Source: Pseudomonas putida
Lineage (GTDB): Bacteria; Pseudomonadota; Gammaproteobacteria; Pseudomonadales; Pseudomonadaceae
Length of the DNA: 64,000 nt
Reading direction: 5' to 3'
Assembly (NCBI RefSeq): GCF_009883635.2
Contig: NZ_CP026115.2
Location: 4,588,001-4,652,000, forward strand
Shown here piece by piece: positions 1-8,734 of the stretch. Below the pieces are notes generated by a model. That model was not told where the DNA came from. It saw nothing but the letters and a program-made list of their open reading frames with translations, and searched no databases. Positions within the stretch are counted from its first letter, which is position 1, and every line of letters starts with the position of its first letter. A program made the position numbers and the translations under genes.

Positions 1-387
1 CTGACGCTCCTGCACTTCGGTGAGGGCCCGGCGCACGGCCTTGGGCAGCAGCGGCAGGTTCTTCTTCAACACATAATCGGTGGCGCCCAGGCGGACCATT
101 TCCACCGCATGTTCTTCACCGTAGATGCCCGAAAGAAAGATGAACGGCGTGTCGGGTGCCAGGCGCTGGGCAATGGCCAGCACATCGGTGCCGGAAGAAC
201 CCGGCAGCACGCAGTCGCAAAGGATCAGGTCGAAGCTGGCCTGGTGCAGCGCGTGCTCGACGCCGATATGGTCGAACACCAGTCGTGATTGCACCTGCAA
301 CCCGCTGCGCTCCAGGCGCATCAGGGTCAGCTCGGCATCCATCGAGCTGTCTTCGACCATCAACAATTTGAGCGGTGTCGGCAACAT
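1..387 (-). CDS. Receiver domain of a response-regulator or hybrid signalling protein (partial, 3' end outside window)
   Basis: The reading frame starts with ATG at 387 and stays open to base 1, giving 129 residues. These form a complete CheY-like receiver: an acidic VEDS pocket near residue 10, the phosphoacceptor Asp in LILCDCVLPG, and the conserved Lys in DYVLKK. Receivers of this type often open larger proteins with a kinase or GGDEF output; the output domain lies beyond the left edge, so the output is unknown. It is the third gene of a minus-strand unit with the bacteriophytochrome and a single-domain regulator. It starts 13 bases after the stop of the preceding gene, with a GAGG ribosome site. 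It probably acts downstream of the photosensor. Confidence 0.85.
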   Translation of the reverse strand, partial: MLPTPLKLLMVEDSSMDAELTLMRLERSGLQVQSRLVFDHIGVEHALHQASFDLILCDCVLPGSSGTDVLAIAQRLAPDTPFIFLSGIYGEEHAVEMVRLGATDYVLKKNLPLLPKAVRRALTEVQERQ

Positions 388-400
388 CTTTGCGGGGGCC

Positions 401-862
401 TCAGTTGCTGGCGCGACGGTTCAGGCGCAGCGAGCCGGGTGGCGGCTCGTTGAGTACCGCCCAGAATACCCCCAGGTCGGAGATCGCCGCGACGAACTCC
501 TTGAACTCCACGGGCTTGACCACGTAGGCATTGACCCCCAACTCATAGGCGCGCAGCAGGTCGGGCTCTTCACGGGAAGAGGTCAGCATCACCGTCGGGA
601 TGCTGCGCAGCTCTGCGGTGGCGCGGACTTCCTTGAGCACTTCCAGGCCATCGACCTTGGGCAGCTTCAGGTCCAGCAACAGCACGGCCGGGTTGCCATC
701 GTCGCGATTGGCATAAGCGTTGCGCCGCAGCAGGTAGTCGAGGGCTTCGGCGCCGTCGCGCAGGACGATGACCTCATTGGCCAGCTGGCTGCGCTCCAGC
801 GCCAGCAGCGTCAGCTCCAGGTCCCGGGGGTTGTCTTCGACCAGCAGGATGGGCTTGAGCAT
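401..862 (-). CDS. Single-domain response regulator, Rcp1-like
   Basis: A 153-residue stand-alone receiver with no output domain. Visible landmarks are the acidic pocket E9-D10, phosphoacceptor Asp64 in LLLDLKLPKVDG, Thr94 in MLTSS and Lys116 in YVVKP. The long helix1-strand2 region and the spacer before LLLDLKLP are typical of Rcp1-type regulators, which serve phytochrome kinases in cyanobacteria and many proteobacteria. The gene lies 15 bases downstream of the bacteriophytochrome on the same strand, so it is the likely phosphotransfer partner. With no DNA-binding domain, it must pass the signal by protein contact or back-transfer. The family assignment is firm; the partnership is inferred from order. 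Confidence 0.92.
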   Translation of the reverse strand: MLKPILLVEDNPRDLELTLLALERSQLANEVIVLRDGAEALDYLLRRNAYANRDDGNPAVLLLDLKLPKVDGLEVLKEVRATAELRSIPTVMLTSSREEPDLLRAYELGVNAYVVKPVEFKEFVAAISDLGVFWAVLNEPPPGSLRLNRRASN

Positions 863-877
863 GGTGATACGGGTACC

Positions 878-3127
878 TCAGTTGGTTGCTGGTTGACGGG
901 GCAGGGTGAAGTGGAAGCTGGCGCCTTGGTCGACCTGGCCTTCGGCCCAGACTCGTCCATCATGGCGCTCGATGATCCGCCGCACGCTGGCCAGGCCGAT
1001 GCCGGTGCCTTCGAAGTCTTCCATGCGGTGCAGGCGCTGGAACACCCCGAACAGTTTATTGGCGTAGGCCATGTCGAAGCCTACACCATTGTCACGGATG
1101 TACACTTCGGTCTCGTCCCGGTGCTGGCGGGCGTGGATCGCGATGTGGGCGGGTTCACGGCCACGGGTGTATTTGATGGCATTGGCGATCAGGTTGTGCA
1201 AGGCCATGTTGATGAACGCCGGGTCGGCAATCACCTTGGGCAGTGGCGCAATGTCCCAGACGATGTCGCGGCCTTCATAATCGGGGGCCAGCTCCTGGCG
1301 GATGCTGTCGACCAGCGTGTTGAGGTCGACATCCGACAGGCGCAAGGCCGAGCGGCCCATCTGCGAGAAATTGAGCAGGTTGTCGACCAGGCTGCCGGCG
1401 AAGTGCGCGGCTTCATCGATGTGCTGCAGGAAGCGCTTGCCGCGTTCGCTCAGGCCCTGGCCCTCGATTTCGCCGAGCAGCTCGGTGTAGCCGGCGATAT
1501 GGCGCAACGGGGCGCGCAGGTCGTGGGACACGCTATAGGAAAAGGCTTCGAGTTCCTTGTTCGAGCGGCGCAGCTCGTTGGCCAACTGCGCCAGCTCCTC
1601 GGCCTTGCGCAGCACGATCCCCAGCACTGCCGTGCGCAGCTCGAGTACGCCTTCGATGACCAGCGAGTCCCAGGGTTGGCAGTAGCCGCTGATCTGTTCC
1701 TGCCAGCGATCAAAGCTGTGTCGCGGGTTGAGCGCACCCTGGGCGCCGATCTGCTTGTCGGGGCGCCCGGCCCAGTCGACCGTGCGCACCTGCTCGGGGC
1801 GGAACCACAGCAGGTAATGCGAGTGGATCTGCGAGATGGCCACTGCCAGCACGCCGCCGGCATGGGCAGCCAGCTCTGGCAGCTCATCGATGTCATGGCG
1901 CAGGTTGTCGCTGTGGAACACCGCCTCGTCACCGCGTTGCTCCAGCCAGTGCACCAGGGCCGTGACTTGCGCCGCAGGCGGGGTCAGGCCGATCAGGTCG
2001 CAGCGCTCGGCGGAGATGACCGCCGCGCCACTGGCCCCGGCGAATGCCAGCAGCACCTCGGGCAAGTCGCGCAGGCCCTCGCTGACGCTGTCGTGGTCGG
2101 CCATCGACGAGATCATGCGCACGATGTGCTGGCGCAGGTCAAGCAACTGGCGGGTCCTGGCGTGCGACTCGCGGGTCTCGATCTGCAGCGACAGCACGCT
2201 GGCCAGCAGTTCGCAGGCGGTGCGGGTACGGAACTCGACCACGCGCGGCTGGGCGTGGTGGCAGGAGATCAGGCCCCAGAGCTGGCCATCGACCATGATC
2301 GACAGCGACATCGAGGCCAAGGTGCCCATGTTGCGCATGTACTGCAGGTGCACAGGTGACACGCTGCGCAGGGCGGCGAAACTCATGTCCAGGGGCTTGC
2401 CGGTGCGCGGGTTGATGGCGGGCAGCAGGGGTGAGGCCTGATAGTTGGCATCTTCGATCACGCGGATGCGGTTGACGCGGTACAGGTCGCGGGCCTGGCG
2501 CGGGATGTCCGCAGCGGGGAAGCGCAGGCCGAGGTAGCGCGGGTAACCGGCGTCGGCCTGCTCGGCGAGCACCTCGCCATTGCCCTCGGCGTCGAAGCGG
2601 TAGGCCTTGACCCGGCCGAAGCCGGTGATGCGCTTGACCTGCACCACGCACTGCTGAAGTAACTCTTCGAGGCTGTCGGCATTGTGCAGGCTGCTGACGA
2701 ATCCCCGCACCAGCGGGTAATAGTCGCCCTGGTCGGCCAGGTCTGCAGGCTGGCGGAAGGGCTCGAACTCGGCGATCAGCACTTCGTCGTGGCGGTGCGT
2801 CAGCAGGCGCAGCATGTCTGTGCAGGGTGCACCCTGACGCAAGCGTACATCACCGATGTGGAACGGGAAGGCCTCGTCGTTGGGCAGGCGTTCGAGCCTG
2901 GCGCGCAGGTCGAAGATTTCGCTGACCACGTCGGCGAAGGTGCAGCCAATCAACTCACGTGCTGGCAGGCCCAGCCACTGTTCGACATTCTCGCTGGCCT
3001 GGAGGATGCGCAGGTCGTGCTCATCCAGCACCAGCAGGAAGCCGTGCGGCCGGATGCTGCCGGGGACCTGGATCGGCTCCTCGGCGCAGCGCTCCACGGC
3101 GGCGGCGAGCGCGTTGTCTGCAGTCAT
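878..3127 (-). CDS. bphP: Bacteriophytochrome sensor histidine kinase
   Basis: A red/far-red photosensor kinase with a biliverdin chromophore. From the ATG at 3127 it is 749 residues. The N-terminal PAS domain is preceded by Cys14, in the position of the bacteriophytochrome chromophore cysteine (context CAEEPIQVPGSIRPHG). A GAF domain carries the PAADIP variant of the PASDIP motif near 204-209. The PHY domain includes a PRHSF tongue motif. The kinase has phosphoacceptor His535 in SVSHDLRAPLRH, followed by N, G1 (DNGVGF) and G2 (GTGIGLA) boxes. A longer TTG start at 3136 would leave only 2 bases to the AGGAG ribosome site; the ATG has about 11, so the ATG is preferred. It is first in a minus-strand unit with two receiver proteins. 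No heme oxygenase gene is in the window. Confidence 0.95.
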   Translation of the reverse strand: MTADNALAAAVERCAEEPIQVPGSIRPHGFLLVLDEHDLRILQASENVEQWLGLPARELIGCTFADVVSEIFDLRARLERLPNDEAFPFHIGDVRLRQGAPCTDMLRLLTHRHDEVLIAEFEPFRQPADLADQGDYYPLVRGFVSSLHNADSLEELLQQCVVQVKRITGFGRVKAYRFDAEGNGEVLAEQADAGYPRYLGLRFPAADIPRQARDLYRVNRIRVIEDANYQASPLLPAINPRTGKPLDMSFAALRSVSPVHLQYMRNMGTLASMSLSIMVDGQLWGLISCHHAQPRVVEFRTRTACELLASVLSLQIETRESHARTRQLLDLRQHIVRMISSMADHDSVSEGLRDLPEVLLAFAGASGAAVISAERCDLIGLTPPAAQVTALVHWLEQRGDEAVFHSDNLRHDIDELPELAAHAGGVLAVAISQIHSHYLLWFRPEQVRTVDWAGRPDKQIGAQGALNPRHSFDRWQEQISGYCQPWDSLVIEGVLELRTAVLGIVLRKAEELAQLANELRRSNKELEAFSYSVSHDLRAPLRHIAGYTELLGEIEGQGLSERGKRFLQHIDEAAHFAGSLVDNLLNFSQMGRSALRLSDVDLNTLVDSIRQELAPDYEGRDIVWDIAPLPKVIADPAFINMALHNLIANAIKYTRGREPAHIAIHARQHRDETEVYIRDNGVGFDMAYANKLFGVFQRLHRMEDFEGTGIGLASVRRIIERHDGRVWAEGQVDQGASFHFTLPRQPATN

Positions 3128-3344
3128 CAATGGCAAGGCTCCTGTGATGTTCGTCCATGCGTGCCGCGTTACCGGCCCTTGGCCATTTGAGGCATAGGAT
3201 GCCCAAGGGTTCGCTTTGGCGGGGAAATTTCTGCCCGCTTCCCTAGGGCTTTGTCGTTAACACAAAAGAATGGCACCCCGCCATCACGATTCGTCCACCT
3301 GCTGCTACGCTCAAAATGTACGGTAGAACAACAAGGATAACCCA

Positions 3345-3872
3345 GTGACGGAACGCTTTCTGGCCGTGCTGTTGGGCCTGTTTTTGAGCGGTATGGCCGG
3401 GGCGGCGGATTTCCTCGTGGAAGTGCGGGTCCTGGTAGAGCGTGGCTGCATGCTGACCCACCAACAGCGTGATGCGGGTGCACAGGCCCTGGGCGTGATC
3501 GACCTGGGCACTGCCGCACGCCTGGATGGGCCCGGCGCGCCATTGAGTGGCGTGCTGATCAACCAGCGCCCACCGCGCCTCGAGTGCAACCCCGACACGC
3601 CTTACCAGGTGCGGGTCGACGGCGGCCAGCACGGCGGCGTCGGCGAACTGCGGTTTCTTGGCAGCGACGATGGCAAGGCCAGGCCGATCCCGTACCGGCT
3701 GTACCGCGATGCTGCCTGGCGTGAGCCGGTTGTCGTCGGTGAGGCCCATGCCGCTCGCGTACCGGACAGCGGTTCGGTTGTGCTGCCGCTTTATGCCCGC
3801 ATCGACAAACTGGCCTGGGTGCCGCGCGCAGGGCAGTACGCCGACCTGCTCAAAATCACCGTCACCTGGTAG
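3345..3872 (+). CDS. SCPU-domain fimbrial subunit, first gene of a Csu-type operon
   Basis: A 175-residue secreted protein with a signal peptide of about 20 residues ending AGA, then one spore-coat-U (SCPU) domain. The domain shows the family features: an early Cys (GCM), a second Cys after a Gly/Leu-rich stretch (ECNPDTPYQVRVDGG), a PIPYRLYRD motif, and a C-terminal strand ending in Trp. This C-terminal strand is what the chaperone completes in archaic (Csu-type) chaperone-usher pili. The start is GTG with an AAGGAT ribosome site about 7 bases upstream. It opens a seven-gene plus-strand operon. It is the most divergent of the four single-domain subunits. Confidence 0.85.
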   Translation: MTERFLAVLLGLFLSGMAGAADFLVEVRVLVERGCMLTHQQRDAGAQALGVIDLGTAARLDGPGAPLSGVLINQRPPRLECNPDTPYQVRVDGGQHGGVGELRFLGSDDGKARPIPYRLYRDAAWREPVVVGEAHAARVPDSGSVVLPLYARIDKLAWVPRAGQYADLLKITVTW

Positions 3873-3902
3873 CGAGGCCGCCATGCACAAGGACGTCACG
3901 CC

Positions 3903-4439
3903 ATGAACCGCACATCGATCCTGCTGCTCAGCCTCGGCCCGCTGCTGCTGCCCAGTGGCGCGGCACATGGTACCACCACCGGTTTCATCCAGGCGCGCCT
4001 GGTGATCAGCGCCGCCTGCCAGATCAACAGCGGCGACCAGCCGCCTGCCACCCTGGGCAACCCTGGCCTGATGGACTTCGGCCAGCGCGGCCCGAACTGG
4101 GATACACCGCTGCGCAGCCGGGTCGACGAGGCGGGCGGCGAAGGCAGCCTGCAGATCAGTTGCACGCCCGAAGTGCGGGCTTTCAACGTGCGCATCAATG
4201 CTGGCCAGAATGGCGACGATGGCGTGCGCCGGCTCAGCAATGGCCGCGTAATGATCCCTTATCAACTGGCGGTCGACCCTGGTGGCAACAGCCGCTACGG
4301 CATCGGCCAGGCCCGTGCGTTCACCGTCAGCAGCACCGAGCAGATTCCGATTCCCATCTACGGCGTAGTGGTGGCGCAACCGCGCGCGCTGCCGGCCGGG
4401 CTGTATCGCGACACCCTGAGAGTGACCCTGGACTGGTAA
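3903..4439 (+). CDS. SCPU-domain fimbrial subunit
   Basis: A 178-residue exported subunit with a signal peptide (hydrophobic 5-22, cleavage near GAAHG). The SCPU domain has Cys residues in SAACQIN and ISCTPEV, the internal VRINAGQNG motif, the MIPYQLAVD motif and a C-terminal VTLDW donor strand. It lies 30 bases after the first SCPU gene and 19 bases before the next, as expected for co-transcription. In archaic chaperone-usher pili such as Acinetobacter Csu, several SCPU paralogues form the rod and subterminal positions. Which position this one takes cannot be read from sequence. Confidence 0.88.
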   Translation: MNRTSILLLSLGPLLLPSGAAHGTTTGFIQARLVISAACQINSGDQPPATLGNPGLMDFGQRGPNWDTPLRSRVDEAGGEGSLQISCTPEVRAFNVRINAGQNGDDGVRRLSNGRVMIPYQLAVDPGGNSRYGIGQARAFTVSSTEQIPIPIYGVVVAQPRALPAGLYRDTLRVTLDW

Positions 4440-4458
4440 ACGACGCAAGGAGACTCCG

Positions 4459-4992
4459 ATGCGAACGACTTTCACCCATTGCATGCTCGCCGGCCTCGGC
4501 CTGGCCATGGCCGCTCACGCCCAGGCCGCCACGGTGACCGGGACCATCACCTCGACCTTGACCCTGACCTCGGCATGCCAGGTCAATGGCGCTGGCGGCA
4601 CCTCAGGGTTGAACTTCGGTGCCCTGAACTTCGGCACCCAGGAAGCCCTGTTCACCACGGCCAACGCCCAGGTGCTGGGTGGCGGCGGTGGCGCCATGAG
4701 CATCCTCTGCTCGGCCGGCACGGTACCGGCGATCCGCGTGCGTGCTGGGTCCCACGATGGCCAGTCGACTGGCGGTACGCGTGCGCTGGCCGACGGCGCC
4801 GGCAATTTCGTGCCCTACGACTTCTACACCGATTCCGGGCGCACCACGTTGCTGGCCATCGACGGCACCATCACCTTGCCGACCAGCACCGGCGTGGCGC
4901 AGACCGTCAACCTGTATGGCCAGGCGCGTGGCAAGGCCGGCCTGCCGGCTGGGACGTATACCGACACGGTGGCGGTCGAGCTGTCGTTCTGA
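4459..4992 (+). CDS. SCPU-domain major-pilin-like subunit (CsuA/B type)
   Basis: A 177-residue exported protein. The signal peptide ends HAQA. The mature part has the pattern LTSACQVNG, LNFGALNFGTQEALF, VRAGSHDGQ, VPYDFYTDS and a C-terminal VAVELSF strand. The paired FG phrases and the short, Gly/Ala/Thr-rich composition are closest to CsuA/B-like major subunits, so this is the best rod-pilin candidate of the four. It follows the previous SCPU gene by 19 bases, with an AAGGAG ribosome site, the strongest among the subunit genes and consistent with high synthesis. Rod-subunit status is inference. Confidence 0.88.
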   Translation: MRTTFTHCMLAGLGLAMAAHAQAATVTGTITSTLTLTSACQVNGAGGTSGLNFGALNFGTQEALFTTANAQVLGGGGGAMSILCSAGTVPAIRVRAGSHDGQSTGGTRALADGAGNFVPYDFYTDSGRTTLLAIDGTITLPTSTGVAQTVNLYGQARGKAGLPAGTYTDTVAVELSF

Positions 4993-5007
4993 GCCCGGTT
5001 CGCCGCC

Positions 5008-5511
5008 ATGCGCGCCTGGTTCGGTGGTTGCCTGACGGGGTTCGGCCTGTTGCTGGCCACGCCCCTGGATGCGGCGACCTCCAGCACCTTCCAGGTGAGT
5101 GCGCAGATCGTTGCCGGTTGCCTGGTGGTGGGCGGGGTGACCAGCTATGGCGCGCTCGACTTCGGCACCCAGTCGGCGCTGTCCACCGGCATTCTCAGTA
5201 CCTCGTTGGGCGGAACCACGGTGACCTTCCAGTGCACCCCCGGCGTGACCCTGAGCATGAGCCTGGACGGTGGCCAGAACAGCGCCAGTGGTACACGTAA
5301 CCTCAAGCGCACGGGCGGCACGCAGGTGCTGGCCTACCAGTTGTACCGGGACGCGGCCTACAGCCAGGTCCTGGGTATTGGCCAGAGCGTGGCGGTGAGC
5401 TACACCGACGCCACGGCCATCAAGTTGCCGGTGTATGGCCGTACCCAGTTGCCCGGCACCTTGCCGGCCGGGACCTACACCGATGTGGTGCAAGTATCGG
5501 TGACCTGGTGA
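5008..5511 (+). CDS. SCPU-domain fimbrial subunit
   Basis: A 167-residue exported SCPU protein. It has a signal peptide (hydrophobic 8-18, cleavage near LDAA), Cys in VAGCLVVGG and FQCTPG, the motif YGALDFGTQSAL shared with the upstream subunit, MSLDGGQN, LAYQLYRD and a terminal VSVTW strand. It begins 15 bases after the preceding stop and has only a weak ribosome site, suggesting translation coupled to its neighbour. The shared FGTQ-A-L phrase suggests it is a duplicate of the rod-like subunit just upstream. Confidence 0.88.
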   Translation: MRAWFGGCLTGFGLLLATPLDAATSSTFQVSAQIVAGCLVVGGVTSYGALDFGTQSALSTGILSTSLGGTTVTFQCTPGVTLSMSLDGGQNSASGTRNLKRTGGTQVLAYQLYRDAAYSQVLGIGQSVAVSYTDATAIKLPVYGRTQLPGTLPAGTYTDVVQVSVTW

Positions 5512-5551
5512 ACACACCAGCACCCAAGAAAAAGAGACCAAGGAGAGCGGC

Positions 5552-6328
5552 ATGTGGGTAGGCGCGAAGTGGGCGCAAGGTGTGATCGGTATGTTGTTGT
5601 TGGCGAGCCTGCCGGCGGGGGCGGCCACCTCGGTGCTGATCTGGCCGATCGACCCGGTGCTGGAGGCTGATCAGAAAGCCGGTGCACTGTGGCTGGAGAA
5701 TCGTGGCACGGCTCCGGCCAGCTTGCAGGTACGGGTGTTCGCCTGGCGCCAGGGCGACTACCAGGAGCAGTTCCAGGCCCAACGCGAAATCATCGGCAGC
5801 CCGCCGGTGGCCAACATTCCCCCTGGGCAGAAGCAACTGATCCGCCTGACCCGCACTGGCAGCTCGCCGGTCGGCCAGGAGCAGGCCTACCGCATCATCA
5901 TCGATGAAATCCCTTCGCCGTTGCCGACCGATGCCGCCAGCCAGGGCACCACGGCGGCGATCCGCCTGCAGATGCGCTATTCGGTGCCGTTGTTCGTCTA
6001 TGGCGAAGGGCTGTGGGGCAAGGCCGACCCGCAAGGCAAGCGCAATGCCGACGGCGTCGGCAAGCCGCAACTCAGCTGGCGCCCGGTGACGGTGCAGGGC
6101 AAGCCCTATGTGGAAATGCGCAATACCGGCCCTGTGCATGCGCGCCTGACCGATGTGGTGGTGCAGCACGGTGGCCAGGCCAAGCCGTTGGCCGAAGGCC
6201 TGCTTGGCTATGTGTTGCCCGGTGCCAGCATGCGCTGGCCGGCACCGGCTACGCCCAACGCTGGCAGCGTGATCAAGGGGAGGGTGAACGGTCAGGAAAC
6301 GGCCGAAGTGATCCGGCAAGGGCAATGA
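5552..6328 (+). CDS. Periplasmic fimbrial chaperone (CsuC/PapD-like)
   Basis: A 258-residue chaperone with an N-terminal signal peptide (to about residue 25, PAGAA). Its first Ig-like domain shows the PapD-family pattern: VLIWPIDPVLEADQKAGALWLENRG, then VRVFAWRQGD and IPPGQKQLIRLTR, and the second domain begins near YSVPLFVYGEG. It would bind unfolded SCPU subunits in the periplasm by donor-strand complementation and deliver them to the usher. It has a strong AAGGAG ribosome site 5 to 8 bases upstream. It sits between the four subunit genes and the usher gene, the canonical csu order. Confidence 0.92.
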   Translation: MWVGAKWAQGVIGMLLLASLPAGAATSVLIWPIDPVLEADQKAGALWLENRGTAPASLQVRVFAWRQGDYQEQFQAQREIIGSPPVANIPPGQKQLIRLTRTGSSPVGQEQAYRIIIDEIPSPLPTDAASQGTTAAIRLQMRYSVPLFVYGEGLWGKADPQGKRNADGVGKPQLSWRPVTVQGKPYVEMRNTGPVHARLTDVVVQHGGQAKPLAEGLLGYVLPGASMRWPAPATPNAGSVIKGRVNGQETAEVIRQGQ

Positions 6329-6340
6329 GCCCGCTGCGCA

Positions 6341-8734
6341 ATGAAGGGCAAGGGCCATGGAGGACCTGGCAATGGTCGGAATCCGTGTGTGAGATGGCTG
6401 TCGCGGGCTTCGCGTTGCTGGTGCCTGGGGCTGACCTTGTTCGGCCCCAGCCTGGCGCTGGCCGACGACCTGCCACCACCGCCCAGCGAAACCACTGCCA
6501 TCGGCGACGCCACGCTGTACCTCGACCTGCTGGTGAACCAGATGCCCAGGGCTGAGCTGGTGCCGGTGCAGCAGCGTGCCGGCCGCCTGTTCCTGGACAG
6601 CGAGGTGCTGCGCGGCCTGGGCGTCAAGCTGCCGGGCGACCCGCAAGGTGAAGTGGCGTTGGACGCTGTGGCCGGCCTGCACACCGATTACGACAGCCAG
6701 AACCAGCGTTTGCTGCTGCAAGTGCCACCGGCCTGGCTGCCGGACCAGCAGGTCGGCGACCGCGGCCTGTACCCGGCCAGCGAGGCGCGCAGCAGCTTCG
6801 GTGCCTTGTTCAACTACGACCTGTACCTCAACGATACCGATGACGGCGGCTCCTACCTGGCCGCCTGGAACGAACTGCGCCTGTTCGACAGCTGGGGCAC
6901 GTTCTCGACCACCGGCCAGTGGCGCCAGTCGTTCAATGGCGCGCAGAGCGATGCCAACCGCCAGGGCTTCCTGCGCTATGACACCACCTGGCGCTTTACC
7001 GACGAGCAGCGCCTGCTGACCTATGAGGCCGGTGACTTCGTCACCGGGGCATTACCCTGGACCAGCTCGGTGCGGGTCGGCGGCGTTCAATTGTCTCGTG
7101 ACTTTGGCGCACGTCCGGACCTGGTGACCTATCCCTTGCCGGCCTTTGCCGGCGAAGCGGCAGTGCCAACCTCGCTGGACTTGTTCATCAATGGCTACAA
7201 GTCCAGCACCACCGAATTGCAGCCCGGCCCGTACACCCTGACCAACGTGCCGTTCATCAACGGCGCGGGTGAGGCGGTGGTGGTGACCACCGATGCCCTG
7301 GGCCGGCAGGTGTCCACTACCTTGCCGTTCTATGTGACCAGCAGCCTGTTGCAGAAAGGCCTGTCGGACTTCTCGGTGGCGGCCGGCAGCCTGCGCCGTG
7401 ACTATGCCGTGGAAGATTTCGGCTACGGAACCGGTGTCGCGTCGGCCAGCCTGCGCCACGGCGTCAGCGACAGCTTCACCCTGGAAACCCACGTCGAAGC
7501 CGCCGAGTCGCTGCTGCTCGGTGGCCTGGGCGGCAACATGCGCCTGGGCACGTTCGGCGTGCTCAATGCGGCCTTTGCGCAGAGCCAGTTCGAGGGGGAG
7601 CAGGGCCACCAGGTCGCCCTCGGCTACCAGTACAACAGCCAGCGCATCGGCTTCAGCTATCAGCGCCTGCAGCGGTATGGCGAGTACTCGGACCTGACCC
7701 GGGTCGACCTCCCCGACATGCAACTGAGCCAGCGCAGCGAGCAGGTGACCCTGAGCGTCAACCTCGATCAATACGGCAGCCTCGGCGCCGGCTATTTCGA
7801 TGTGCGTGCCGGCGACGACACGCGCACCCGGCTGATCAACCTGAGCTGGAGCAAGCCGCTGTGGGGCAACAGCAGCCTGTACCTGTCGGCCAACCGCGAG
7901 GTCGGCGACAGCAGCTGGGCGGTGCAGGCGCAGGTGGTGATTCCGTTCGACTTCGGCAGCACCCTGGCGGTGAGCACCGAACGCAGCAGGGATGGCGAAA
8001 GCCTGCAACGGGTCAACTACAGCCGCGCCGTGCCGGTGGGCGGTGGCGTCGGCTACAACCTCGGCTATGCCGGCGGCAGCGACCGCGATGCCTACCGCCA
8101 GGCCGACGTCACCTGGCGCCTGCAATCGGTGCAGTTGCAGGCCGGGGTGTACGGCAGCAGCGGCGAGATGACCCGTTGGGCCGACGCCAGTGGTTCGTTG
8201 GTGTGGATGGACGCCGGGATATTCGCCGCCAACCGCATCGACGATGCCTTCGTGGTGGTCAGCACCAGTGGCTACGCCGACGTGCCGGTGCGTTACGAAA
8301 ACCAGGAAATCGGCCGCACCGACCGTAGCGGTCACTTGCTGGTGCCATACAGCAGCGGCTATTACCGCGGCAAGTACGAGATCGACCCGATGAACCTTCC
8401 GCCCGATGTGTTGGCTGCCGAGGTAGAGCAACGGGTGGCGGTGCGCCGTGGCAGCGGCTACCTGCTGGAGTTCCCGCTCAAGCGCGTGCTGGCGGCGAGC
8501 ATCGAGTTGGTCGATAGCCATCAGCAACCGCTGAAGCTCGGCAGCACGGTCACCCACCAGGAAAGCGGCAGCCAGGCGGTGGTCGGCTGGGACGGCCTGG
8601 TGTACCTGGAGAACCTGTCGCCGCACAACCGCCTGCAAGTGGCGTTGGAGGGGGGCGGGCAGTGCCAGGTCGAATTCGACCTGCCGGAATCGGCAGGCTC
8701 GATTCCGCTGATTGGTCCGCTGGTATGCAGATGA
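6341..8734 (+). CDS. Outer-membrane fimbrial usher (CsuD/FimD-like)
   Basis: A 797-residue usher, the outer-membrane pore that assembles and secretes the pilus. The N-terminal periplasmic domain follows the signal peptide (ending SLALA). The middle is a 24-strand barrel rich in alternating aromatic residues, with a plug-domain region near PTSLDLFINGYKSSTTELQPG and PFYVTSSLLQKGLSDFSVAAG. The C-terminal Ig-like domains end in QVEFDLP. The annotated ATG at 6341 lacks a clear ribosome site; a GTG at 6389 would give a more compact signal peptide, so the exact start is open. It lies 12 bases after the chaperone. Its stop overlaps the start of the tip gene (ATGA). Confidence 0.93.
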   Translation: MKGKGHGGPGNGRNPCVRWLSRASRCWCLGLTLFGPSLALADDLPPPPSETTAIGDATLYLDLLVNQMPRAELVPVQQRAGRLFLDSEVLRGLGVKLPGDPQGEVALDAVAGLHTDYDSQNQRLLLQVPPAWLPDQQVGDRGLYPASEARSSFGALFNYDLYLNDTDDGGSYLAAWNELRLFDSWGTFSTTGQWRQSFNGAQSDANRQGFLRYDTTWRFTDEQRLLTYEAGDFVTGALPWTSSVRVGGVQLSRDFGARPDLVTYPLPAFAGEAAVPTSLDLFINGYKSSTTELQPGPYTLTNVPFINGAGEAVVVTTDALGRQVSTTLPFYVTSSLLQKGLSDFSVAAGSLRRDYAVEDFGYGTGVASASLRHGVSDSFTLETHVEAAESLLLGGLGGNMRLGTFGVLNAAFAQSQFEGEQGHQVALGYQYNSQRIGFSYQRLQRYGEYSDLTRVDLPDMQLSQRSEQVTLSVNLDQYGSLGAGYFDVRAGDDTRTRLINLSWSKPLWGNSSLYLSANREVGDSSWAVQAQVVIPFDFGSTLAVSTERSRDGESLQRVNYSRAVPVGGGVGYNLGYAGGSDRDAYRQADVTWRLQSVQLQAGVYGSSGEMTRWADASGSLVWMDAGIFAANRIDDAFVVVSTSGYADVPVRYENQEIGRTDRSGHLLVPYSSGYYRGKYEIDPMNLPPDVLAAEVEQRVAVRRGSGYLLEFPLKRVLAASIELVDSHQQPLKLGSTVTHQESGSQAVVGWDGLVYLENLSPHNRLQVALEGGGQCQVEFDLPESAGSIPLIGPLVCR

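Noticed and set aside
125..2359. A 744-codon open frame on the plus strand opposite bphP and the response regulator
   Set aside because: It is antisense to genes with clear catalytic motifs, encodes no recognisable domain, and arises from the high-GC third-position bias of the real genes.
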